Below the pieces are notes generated by a model, which worked only from the letters and a program-made list of their open reading frames with translations, made no database searches and had not been told where the DNA came from. A DNA stretch of 64,000 nt from Artemisia argyi (Eukaryota > Streptophyta > Magnoliopsida > Asterales > Asteraceae): NCBI GenBank assembly GCA_030686995.1, contig CM060692.1, forward strand, positions 124,181,296-124,245,295, in the 5' to 3' direction. Below, piece after piece: positions 54,926-64,000 of the stretch (the stretch's first letter is position 1; the number at the start of each line of letters is the position of its first letter). Made by a program: the position numbers and the translations under genes.

Positions 54926-56136
54926 AGCACATCATCTCTTTTTCTTCCCGAAGATACCCTTCAACGTCTTCCCGATGGATTTAAAGCCTCCTTTAACTTC
55001 TTCATGCAAACTCTTTTGTCGTCTAAGCATCTCGGTTGTTCGCTCATGAAGTACTTCGTCGGTTTGATCGTTAGGAGATGGGGTTGAATACTCGGGAGAG
55101 TCTAGATCCTCTAAATTATCAATGAACTCAGAAAACGAAGGGGTACTAGCATCATGGATGCTTTCCTCCTCATCGTCATTGTCTTGTCTAGATGATGATC
55201 CGTGAAAGCGATGACGACGAGATTTTCCCTTGTCACTTCGAGTTCGTCGAGTTTGTTTTAGAGCGAGAGGACGTAGGTGGGATAGATGGACTCATAGATA
55301 CTATTGTCAAGATCGGTGTAGTACTCGATAACATGACGATAGAGACGAGTGAGAAATATTCCATATGGAAGATTGGCTTTAGGAGTTTTTCTAGCACACT
55401 CAATCTGTTTGATAAAGAAGTAGGCCAAATTGTACGGCTTTTCGACAGCGATACAATACAACATGTGAGCAAGGCACGCCAGGAGATGGTCCCGGTGACC
55501 TCCAGTACCGAACGCATTCTAACAAATGAGTTCTTCCTAAAGCTTCATGTGGGGGCCTAATTCCTTGAGGAGAAGTTGGTATGAAGAGATTTGGATGTTT
55601 TTAGATTTTATTTTTCGGGTTGTAGTGGCACGCTCCACACCAAGGATTTGACGAATTTCATCGAGATGAGGGATGTCGGAGAGATAAGGACCAAAGGTTG
55701 GTCGACAACGAAGTAGAGATTCGAGGTCCCAGTCGTTTGTGAAAACGGCTTGACCTCTAAAAGGAATTTGGAGGATTTGACCAAATTGTTCGAGAGTTAA
55801 GGTGATAAATTCATTTTGGATCATGAAGGAGATGGTGATGGCACCAATATCGTTGGTTTGAACGGTGATTTGGCTATAGAAATCGATTATGAAACGAGGA
55901 ACGATTGGTTCATTGATTTCATAAAGGCAATTGAGGTTGATGCTTGAAAAGAAGCGATTAATGTAGTCGAATTGAGCAAAGGCTAGATCTACTACACGTC
56001 CCTCATGAACGTTTCTATCTTCAATTTCACGATATATACGTCCAATAGAAGGAGATGTAGTAGGGAGTTGGCAAACTTTGGGAATGTAGTTTTTAGTGTG
56101 GGAAAGATCTTCGGTAGTCGCTTTTGGCATTTTCAC
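54926..56136 (-). pseudogene. Extra ORF of an Asteraceae repeat family, C-terminal half frameshifted
   Basis: Frame 56136-55537 (199 codons) is open: MPKATTEDLSH, FAQFDYINRFFSSINL, PRFIIDFYSQI, ITLTLEQFGQILQIPFRGQA and SLLRCRPTFGPYLSDIPHLD. It resembles, from memory, Asteraceae proteins related to the Athila ORF1/plant mobile-domain type. After a frameshift, 55464-55258 reads MLYCIAVEKPYNLAYF and NLPYGIFLTRLYRHVI. Further frames to 54926 give an acidic, Ser-rich stretch and a Lys/Gly-rich end (SIGKTLKGIFGKKKR). So the original protein had about 400 residues. It lies on the same strand as element 2, with a palindrome module about 1.1 kb upstream. Confidence 0.65.
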
Positions 56137-57300
56137 CTAAACACAACAAAAATACAAAAGACCAAAATAAATATAAAGAAGAATAAAAGTGTATATATTG
56201 TTAAGATTTATGTTGGAATGTAAACATACTTCAACCATTAACCTAGGAAGTAGTTTACCATGTTTCTTAATATTATTTTTAACTCGTTCTAGATATATTT
56301 TACGATGTTTAGCAAGTAGTTATGGACAAATCCAAACGCCCTTTTAAACATCTTAATATATCATGAAATTTACTAGATTTACATTAGGTTGTAAAACTAG
56401 CCATTTCTTACGAGTTTCTTATGCATGTGATTAGTTTTCGAAAAAGATGGTTTATATTTTGACACAAAAATGTCATTTTTCGTACTAAACCAAACACTTC
56501 CTTAACTAGCCACTTACACTACTAGTATGTCAATATATATATGAATTATATATCTTGACAAGTCCGATTTGCAAGTTTTACGTATATAATCTTAACAACG
56601 TTTTATAAAAATTATAATGACTTAATTTTGACATTATTTGGACATAATCCAAACACCCTCTGATCGTGAACAAAAATATTTTTACTTGGTCGAAAAATAT
56701 AGTTTCATGTTTTACAAGTTATAAAAGTATAATGTGATTAGTTTTAACAAGTTTTCAAAGCATTATTCAACAATGTGTTTACCAAAAATTTTGAAAAGGA
56801 GTGTATGAAATTTTTTTCAAAATTTTTTGACAAGAGGGTTTATAATTACTAGTTTCTAGTGTTAATTAATCATCCTACTCCTAAGGGAAGCATTTAGTTA
56901 TTGAGATTTTAGACCAATTCGAAAGAAATTATGAATTTGAAAAAATTAATAAAACATGCATAATCTTGAGTTTGACCAATTTAGATGGAATTAGATGAAA
57001 TGTGTTATGAAAAACTTACAATACGTAATGGTGATTGTGTTAGATGAATTTGCCCTTTGCGAATTAACCCGAATTATGTGATTTGGAAGTGGTTTTAGGT
57101 GTTTTTGGGGTTTGGTTTTCGTCACAGCAGCAGAAAATGGATCAGGTGCTTGAAATGTGGAGTGTTTGGCAAAAGAAACAAGAGGAAAAACGGGTTGGAG
57201 CAATCAGATGGCCGGCCCCCTTAAAGATTAAGGGGGCCGCCCTTCATTTGGCTGCCGGTCCCCTTAAACATTAAAGGGGCCGCCCTCCAAATTTTGATTT
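56137..57300 (-). other. Spacer upstream of the extra ORF
   Basis: AT-rich, no gene recognised. The palindrome module closes it at 57205-57286. I found no convincing TATA box close to the ATG. Confidence 0.5.
57205..57286. promoter_or_regulatory. Palindromic module (double copy) upstream of the third extra ORF
   Basis: Two consecutive palindromes. The first runs CAGATGGCCGGCCCCCTTAA to TTAAGGGGGCCGCCC, the second CCGGTCCCCTTAAACATT to AAAGGGGCCGCCC. It is the only location with two complete inverted repeats side by side. Confidence 0.65.
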
Positions 57301-57499
57301 TTCGTGGTTTTGGTTTCTGGAAAGAACAAGAACATATTTATATATACATTAGATTTATATTTAATCAAAAATACGTTGGAGAGTATTCGCACGAAAGGAA
57401 TTACTTGACATTTTTACTTGACATTTCGTCAATTATAATTTCTTGATCATTTCTGATGAAATTTATCAAGTTGTCAAGTGGACGAGAGAGTTGTGGAAG

Positions 57500-57543
<44 letters not shown>

Positions 57544-57771
57544 TGGGCTTATAAGACGAGAATATAGGAGGGAGACGTATGCAACGGAAGCCGCGAGTTT
57601 GTTTCATCCATAGATTTTTCGACTCATCTCTCTTCATCAGCATGAGTGTTGTTGAACATTAAAGTTCAATAAGGCAAATGGGGGAAAGAAAGGGTTCGTA
57701 AACGAACAATTTCTAGTTCTAGAAAATCAACAAATGAATTTTCTAGGTTATATGATCCTAGATGTAACTAA

Positions 57772-57840
<69 letters not shown>

Positions 57841-58029
57841 TAGATATAAAAACTAGAGGAAACAACGAGCCAAACAAAATCACATAACAACTAGATACTA
57901 AACTAAGCATGCATTTCTTGACAAGAAAATAAAAGGAAATGTGTACCTTTCGTCTTCGATGCATTTATCTTCAAAGTCTTCAACGAATAGTCCGAACAGG
58001 AAGTGACATCAAAAGTTTCCATGTTTGAG
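57301..58029. other. Microsatellite-rich junction between spacer and gag
   Basis: (TA)n at 57503-57540, (TA)n then (TG)n at 57779-57838, no gene. The copia gag tail stops being readable at about 58030, so the deletion of pol ends in or near this stretch. Confidence 0.6.
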
Positions 58030-59873
58030 TGACGAATATTTTTACGTTGGTCCCCATTGTCTCATTTGACCAGAGTTATTTGATCCGAACATGTTTTGTA
58101 TTTGACTTGGGTGCATATATGGTGGAAACATTCCCCACTGATTGAAGTTCCACATTTGTTGATTATTATTAAAGTTTCGTCTATTTTGGTTTGCTCTTGG
58201 TTGAGGTGTTTTAGGTCTAGGGTAAGAATTATTTGGTTTCCTATGTGGTGGAGTTTTAGATCTTGTTTTAGGTTTAGACGATCCTACTTCGGTTTTTAAA
58301 GATGGTTTATAAAACGGTTTTATTTCATCATTACTAGAGAGAGGTATTTTCTTATCATTTATGAGTATATACTTAGGATTAGATTTTGAAGGTTTTAGTT
58401 CCTTGAGTTCACTTTCAAATTTAACATTTTTAATTTCACTTGTTGAAGCTTCGGTTGAGTTAAATCCTAAACCGGTTTTATCTTCGGATACTCTTTGTTA
58501 TAATTTTACTAAGTGAGTTACTACTATTTTCAAATTTATCAAGTTTACAAATTTCTTCCTTAAGTTTGTTGTTTTCACTTTTAAGCTCTTGGCATGATTT
58601 ACATTCTTCAAAAATTTCTTTACCTTTTTCAAGTTGATGTATTTTAATTTTTAGTTCTAGTACTTCATTTTCTAGTTGGTTGTTTATGCATTTTAGTGAT
58701 TTGTTTTTAGCCATTACTTGTTGTCCTAGTTTGCATAATCTATTGTATTCACTATCTAAATCTTTTTCATCTAATGATAAATTTTCATCACTAAAGTATT
58801 CGGTTTCGGAACGTACCTCACTTGATGTCAGCCATGAGACACTTTTCTTCCTTTGTTGTTTCTTTCTCATCTACATCGCTATCACTCCGAGCTCCTCCAA
58901 AAAATGCTCTTTGATTTTGATCTCTTGTCATCATTGGACATTTTCCAATGAGGTGATTCGGATCACCACACTTGAAACACTTTCTCTCATTCTTGCTATA
59001 CTTGTCATCATTATTCTTTTGAGGTGCTCTCCTTTCGTCGTGTGGTGGTCTAACGAATCTTCCTCGCCTTTTGAAGAATTTCTTGAAATCTCTTACGGCC
59101 ATGGCATATTCTTCGTCATCGCTATCGGAAGATGAGCTATCTTCGTTGTTGGATTCCTTTCTAGCTTTCAAGGAGATTGACTTGCTTTGCTCTCGTTTTC
59201 CTTTAATCATTTCAGAGTCCTTCTTTATAATTGCTTCGTAGACTTTCAAATTTCCAATTAATTCATCAAGTTGTAACATTGACAAATTCTTTGATTCTTC
59301 AATAGCCGTCACTTTAGCTCGCCATTTTGGGTGAAGAGCCCTAAGAAACTTCCTAACAAAATTCTTACTAGAAAAATTCTCATCAAGTGCTTTTAAACTT
59401 GTGATGATAGTGTTAAATCTAGCAAAAGCATTATCAATTGATTCCTCTTCCGGAATCGTGAATTGCTCATATTGTTGAACAAGTAGATCTATTTTATTAT
59501 CTTTGACTTGATTATTACCTTGGTAAGTTATTAATAAAGAGTTCCAAATTTCTTTTGCGGTTTCACACATAAAGATCCTTTCGTACTCTTTACGTGGTAG
59601 CGCATTATAAATAACCATTTTTGCTTCATTATTTTTAGCAAGTTTTCTTTTTAAATCATCATTTTGTTTTTCAAATGGTACGATTTCATCTTTCTTTGTT
59701 TTGGGGTTATTTTAAATAGGTAAAAAATCACCATTGGTAATAATATGCCAAAGATCTAGTTCTTTTGATTTCACATAAGTTTCGAATCGATTTTTCCAAT
59801 ATAAAAATCCATCACTTTCAAATAGTGGTGGTCTTTGCATAGATTGCCCTTCTAAATATTTTTCAGATTCCAT
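58030..59873 (-). pseudogene. gag: Copia gag of SIRE-like element 2
   Basis: Starts MESEKYLEGQSMQRPPLF at 59873, then GFLYWKNRFETYVKSKELDL. A TAA lies near 59714. 59618-58818 continues in one open frame (266 codons) with the UBN2-type gag core ([40 protein letters not shown]) and a complete zinc knuckle [15 protein letters not shown] stop at about 58818 separates a coiled-coil segment (58870-58478, LENEVLELKIKIHQLEKG). A basic Asn/Arg/Pro-rich tail can be read to about 58030 (FNQWGMFPPYMHP). It is better preserved than gag of element 1. Confidence 0.88.
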
Positions 59874-59929
59874 AGATCGTTACAAGTTTTAAAATACAGT
59901 ATATTTTAAAGATCTTGTAAGACGTGGCT

Positions 59930-59942
59930 CCTGATGCCAATT
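59930..59942 (-). promoter_or_regulatory. Primer binding site region of element 2
   Basis: Minus strand reads CAATTGGCATCAGGAGCC across the LTR border, a variant of the CAATTGGTATCAAGAGCC site in element 1 with two changes. tRNA-iMet type. Confidence 0.6.
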
Positions 59943-61237
59943 GTGGAAAACTAGAAAGGGGGTTTAATAGTTTTACGTTCTTTTAAAATTTATAAAAACA
60001 AGTTTGTTTTAAAAACTTCGATTCTAGTTTATGTGATCTCAATACTTGCACTATATGAACAATTATATAGTAACTAACTAACTAAGCTAATATAATATAG
60101 GTAAATAAGTAAGTAATGAAAAGAGTTGGAGAGATCAAACCACAACACAAGGATTTATAGTGGTTCGGCTACAAGGTCACCTTCCTTGTTCCTACTCTAC
60201 TCCCCGAGTCACCTACTCGAGAGTTTTCTTCACTATGTCAACAAACTCCCTTATGGCGGAGAAAACCTTACACACCAATTTACACACCACAACTACGTCA
60301 CAACTTCTACACAACTTCTTCACACATGTCTACTTCACACCTATCTTCTTCACACCTTTCTTCTTCACACCTATCTTCTTCACATCAATCTACTTCACAC
60401 CTATCTTCTTCACAACTACACTACTTCACTACTAATCAACTTCTACTTCCTACACAACTTCTATTTGTTTTAAACTACTTATTACAAACACAACACAACT
60501 TAACAAATAATATATACACTATGCACAACTACTTTTCAATACTTCTTGAACTTAGTTGTAGAAGGAGTGTTCTTCTTTTGCACTTTGGATGAGGATGGAT
60601 GAGAAGGGATTGAATCACTTGAAACAAGGATTAGTATACTAATGATCAAAGGGTCTTGGAGGATGTTCAGAAAGTTTGAGATCTGAAAATTTTGTGCAAA
60701 ATGTGGTGCAAAATTCCAGAATTAAGGAGTTATTTATAGGAGAAAAATTCTGATAGTTTCTGACACAGGAGCCTGGCCAGGCCCCTTAAATCATGGCCGG
60801 TCACCTTAATTTTAAGGGGACCGCCCCTTATAATTAAGGGGGCCGCCCAGCTGTAACGGCCAGAAAACTTGTCTTTTAGTGGGGAAAGTTTATTTGGTGA
60901 AAAACTAACTGATTTTGGTTAAAAATTTGAAATCATATATTTAGTATGATTAAAACATTTTTCTTTATTACCAAAACTGATTTTCAAAAATATATATTAT
61001 GTATATATAATTAAACAAACTTTGTATTAATTAATTAAATACCCCTTTGATCATGAGATGTATTAAGCACTTGTTTATCCATACCTTAGGTGATTAAGTT
61101 GGATATAATGATATAAACTAGCTTAATACTTGTTTACGTAGTAATCTTACGTTTGATGATTTTACATTTTGTGATCGTCAAAACATAGAGATATCGTAAA
61201 ATATAAATAACGTTTTTATGCATTATTTATGTCAACA
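59942..61237 (-). repeat. 5' LTR of SIRE-like element 2 (LTR C)
   Basis: 1296 bp, plus-strand tips TGTGGAAAAC and TGTCAACA. TATA box TATAAATA on the minus strand at 60738-60731, palindrome module 60766-60853. The CTTCACACCTATCTTCTT repeats at 60320-60440 correspond to 19790-19900 of LTR A. Confidence 0.88.
60766..60853. promoter_or_regulatory. Palindromic promoter module in LTR C
   Basis: GGCCAGGCCCCTTAAATC, GGCCGGTCACCTTAATTTTA, AGGGGACCGCCCC and TTAAGGGGGCCGCCC. It lies 28 bp upstream of the TATA box, the same spacing class as LTRs A and B. Confidence 0.65.
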
Positions 61238-61462
61238 CAAAAAGTTATACACTTTTATCTGAATTAGGAACACCATTAAACACGATCTTTATAGAAGAAA
61301 AATTACATTTGAATGTGTAAATGACATAGAAGGGAATACATTTAGTGGTATTATTTGTGTATCATAGCAAACACAGGGTGAAATTTCTAAGGCAAGATGA
61401 TGAGCCTTTAAATATCCTTGATGTTCTTGGAATTGATAAATAGCAAAGAAAAAAAAAAAGAG

Positions 61463-61496
<34 letters not shown>

Positions 61497-61512
61497 ATCT
61501 TATCCTTTAATG

Positions 61513-62010
61513 ATGGAAAGGCATAGTAAGGGCCGCCAAAAGATCACATGCAAAAAATGGAGAAAGAAAGCAAATTACAGGTTACTTTCCCCAAACGTCG
61601 TACTGGACTGTTCAAAAAAGCGAGTGAGCTAAGCATCTTTTTTGAGGTAGAAATCGCTATTGTCATCTTCTCCCCAGCTAATAAAGAATTTGCCTTTGGT
61701 CATCCCTTTGTTGAGATGATTACTGATCGTTACCCCAGAGAAAATCTTCCATCAAGTTTAAACACCTACCTACTTATGAAAGAACATCTAAATGCGCAAA
61801 TCCATAAACTCAATAAACAAGTCACTTATGTTGATAGTCACCTCGATATCGAGAAGAACATAAGTGTTGAGCTTAGAAAGATCATGAAAGAGGGACAAGA
61901 TAACCATCGGTGGGAAGCTCCAATAGAGAGCCTTAAAATAGAAGAGCTTGAATAGTTAATGGAACAATTCTTTGATGTTGCTACCAAGAACGCCCAATTG
62001 TACCTTTAAC
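61513..62010 (+). pseudogene. AGL62-like type I MADS-box pseudogene, left arm
   Basis: Begins ATGGAAAGGCATAGTAAGGG at 61513 (MERHSKGRQKI). A missing base after AAGATCACA shifts the frame; it becomes MADS again in 61548-61955 as [40 protein letters not shown] and [13 protein letters not shown]. Then follow a coiled-coil-like EHLNAQIHKLNKQVTYVDSH and IESLKIEELE, where a TAG ends the frame. The pattern matches M-alpha MADS proteins such as AGL61/AGL62, which act in the central cell and endosperm. A 32-base A tract precedes it (61463-61494). Confidence 0.75.
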
Positions 62011-62039
62011 AGCTTAAGCTCGTCTAATCCAAGGCTGTC

Positions 62040-62451
62040 TATTGGAGCTTCCCACCAATGGTTATCTCATCCCGGTTTCCTAATATTTATAAGTTTGTCA
62101 CTTATGTTCTTCTCGATATTGAGTTGAATATCCACATAAGTGAGTTGTCTATTGAGTTCAGGGATTTGTGCATTTAGATGCACTTCCATAAGTATAGAGT
62201 GTTTAAACTTGATGGCAGATTTTCTATGAGGTAACGATCAGTAATCATCTCTACAAAGGGATGACCAAAGGAAAATGCTTTCTTGACTGGGGAGAAGATG
62301 ACAATAGTGATTTTTATCCCACACAAGATGCTTAGCTCACTTGCTTTTTTGAAGAGGCTAGAACGACGTTTGGAGAAAGTAACCTGTAAGTTGCTTTCTT
62401 TCTCCATTTTTTGAATTTTATCTTTTGGCTGCCCTTACTATGCCTAGCCAT
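62040..62451 (-). pseudogene. AGL62-like type I MADS-box pseudogene, right arm
   Basis: Start [11 protein letters not shown] at 62451, with a missing base at the same place as in the left copy. Frame 62407-62174 reads [40 protein letters not shown] and [14 protein letters not shown], then goes out of frame after SSLNT. The remaining part ([15 protein letters not shown], then KNIS) is readable in another frame to about 62040. The shared frameshift shows that the two arms derive from one already defective copy, or that gene conversion has homogenised them. Confidence 0.72.
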
Positions 62452-62727
62452 CATTCAAGGATAAGATACTTATTTTACAGATAACAGAGAATGTAATGTT
62501 TGGTTTTTCTTTGCTTGATTGGATCAATTCTAAGAACATCAAGGATATTTAAAGGCTCATCATCTGGCCTTAGAAATTTCACCCTGTGTTTTCTATGATA
62601 CACCAATAATACCACTAAATGTATTTCCTTCTATGTCGTTTTCATATTCAAATGTAATTTTTCTTCTATATAGATCGTGGTTTAATGGTTTTCCTAATGC
62701 AGATAAAAGTGTATAACTTTTTGGTTA

Positions 62728-63283
62728 ACAATAAATCTTTTTAATATAGGAAAACATCAAACACTACATTAATGTGACAACCGTTAATTTTTGAAAATAT
62801 TTTTATACTGCATTATGTTAGAAAATGAATATTTAAGACCTGAGAACTGTTTTTTTTTTCTTTTTTTTTTTTGGAATATATGTGAATTTGTTTGGGAATA
62901 TTAAAATGTAATATGAGAAATTTTCTCGTAAGATGTGAGATATAGCACAACGCGTAACGGCACGAGTCTATATATTTATTTATTTGATTTGTGATGTTTC
63001 GAGCAAAGATAGTGGTATAGATAGTCATTTGTATTGGAAAAATGATTTTAAAAATATTTACGCAAGTTTTAATGTCCCGAGAACATTTTATCTAGCTTAA
63101 ACGAGTCCCGAGAGCTCTTTATATAAAAGATACTAAAAGAATGGCAAGATTAGCCCCTGTGTCCAAAGTTATAGACGCACCTCTCAACTTTTCAGTTTCA
63201 CACTTCTGGGACCAAGTTTGTTTATATGTGTTAGTTAAACATACACACACCCACAACCATAACCCTAAATTTGATAACCCTCC
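62728..63283. other. AT-rich sequence, no gene recognised
   Basis: A TGTGACAACCGTTAATTTTT at about 62773 looks like the start of another gypsy LTR (TGTGACAACC type), but I could not find its end. A T-rich run lies at 62850-62873. Confidence 0.35.
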
Positions 63284-63840
63284 TGATGCGTGCGTTTATC
63301 ATTGTCGTTTTATTCTTATCAAGTTTTAAATTTATATTTAGCCGACTTAACTTATAACACACACTAACGAGCAGTGTACCCGAACAATGTAGATGGTTGG
63401 TAAGTAGAGTGTCAATCACTAAGCATGGAACGTTAACACCTAGAATGTCTATCGATTTGTATTTTAATTCCTATGTTAGTTCTAAAACCTAATCTAACGC
63501 AGGGGGTTTTCAGCCAGAAAGACTAGCATGATTGAGTTGATTAAAAGTAAATAAAACTAATCAGTTAAATACATGAATGGCGTACACGTACATAGATAGA
63601 TAACAAATACATATAAGAGGCATGTCCGATGATTAAGTAGCTTGTCACTTGTTTTCTTGCTAGTTTTATAGGATGAGTACTAAAATCTATTCTCTCTCGT
63701 TGGTATCTTAATTATAGGCGAGTAAACACTTATTGATTACTTATGCCTATAATATTTAACCTTTTTTTAAGGGCTTACACTAACTTATAATGCTAGTGAA
63801 GTAATCTTGGAAGGCGTATGGCAGCCCAAGCAAGCCACAG
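63284..63840 (-). repeat. Athila-type LTR fragment
   Basis: Starts TGATGCGTGCGTTTATCATT and contains GAGCAGTGTACCCGAACAATG, parallel to TGATGCGTGGG and CAGGCAGTGTACCTGATCG of the young Athila LTR. It is broken off at 63840 by a Tekay-type LTR. Confidence 0.55.
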
Positions 63841-64000
63841 TGCAACACCCCCATTTTCACAGATCGCAGCGGATTTTGTGTTTGGGGTATTACTTCATGG
63901 AAACAAACATAAGATAATAGAAAAGACTCGAAAAGAGACGTTTTTGAAAAAGGTGTTATCATTCATTTATTCATTAGAGTTTTTTCAGTAAAAGATATAC
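63841..64000 (-). repeat. Start of a Tekay-type LTR, inverted, continues past the window
   Basis: TGCAACACCCCCATTTT and GCGGATTTTGTGTTTGGGG match the reverse complement of 42375-42534 at most positions by eye. It therefore belongs to an element of the same family in the opposite orientation. Confidence 0.75.

Larger units (their letters stand above)
61243..62727. repeat. Long inverted repeat of an AGL62-like region
   Basis: The left arm (61243-about 61965) and right arm (about 62015-62727) are reverse complements with substitutions and small indels. Matching landmarks: AAGTTATACACTTTTATCTG near 61250 and its complement near 62715; AAATTTCTAAGGCAAGATGATGAG near 61382 and its counterpart near 62565; the MADS coding parts; and GGGAAGCTCCAATAGA near 61912 against the complement at 62050. 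The loop is about 50 bp. Transcription across it would give a stem of about 700 bp. Confidence 0.85.

Noticed and set aside
57758..57964. Telomere-like or Z-DNA-specific element at the (TG)n run
   Set aside because: An ordinary dinucleotide microsatellite; no further evidence.
58096..58299. Plus-strand ORF rich in Arg, Phe and Trp
   Set aside because: It is antisense to the Asn/Pro-rich tail of copia gag.

Overview
Organism and overall nature. This is nuclear DNA of a flowering plant and almost all of it is layered LTR retrotransposons. The deduced proteins (Athila, Tat and Tekay Ty3/gypsy; SIRE-like and another Ty1/copia lineage) and the extra ORFs they carry resemble, from memory, proteins that are abundant in Asteraceae genomes such as Tanacetum, Artemisia and Helianthus relatives. 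I therefore infer an Asteraceae genome, but no search was run. I see no complete single-copy host gene. The only host-derived sequences are a decayed importin-5-like fragment (about 50.3-50.7 kb) and an inverted pair of AGL62-like type I MADS-box pseudogenes (61.2-62.7 kb). Layout, 1-19.4 kb. An Athila element on the minus strand has a pol frame open to the window edge, gag, a PBS and one long LTR (1-9027). A gypsy 3' end with the start of its LTR follows (9028-10261). Next is a 5'-truncated Tat element on the plus strand (10262-18121), with PR-RT-RNase H, an extra RNase H and integrase. Its 3' region carries a four-exon gene on the opposite strand with its own TATA box. A gag/protease remnant of another gypsy element runs 18122-19379. 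Layout, 19.4-37.5 kb. A SIRE-like copia element (19380-35090, minus strand) sits inside that gypsy remnant, which resumes at 35091; the 5-bp duplications match at 4 of 5 bases. Inside the copia RNase H region lies a very young, non-autonomous, gag-only Athila element (23216-29876), with two 1405-bp LTRs differing at two positions and a perfect GTTTC duplication. Layout, 37.5-47 kb. A wrecked Tekay chromovirus (plus strand, chromodomain remnant, 2.9-kb LTR) is followed by a copia 3' half with a 539-bp LTR and a large extra ORF. Layout, 47-61.2 kb. A second SIRE-like element has lost pol. It keeps gag, one full LTR, part of the other LTR and two extra ORFs, and is interrupted by a candidate Helitron (48847-54701) carrying importin-5-like exons. 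Layout, 61.2-64 kb. The MADS inverted repeat, an Athila-type LTR shard and the start of a Tekay-type LTR close the window. Most notable structure. A GC-centred palindromic module, consensus halves GGTCCCCTTAA and TTAAGGGGGCCGCC, occurs six times. Three copies lie just upstream of the TATA box in the three SIRE LTRs. Two lie upstream of the TATA box of internal env-position ORFs, and one lies upstream of a third such ORF. A different palindrome array (TGACGCCGTCA, six copies) holds the same pre-TATA position in the young Athila LTR.
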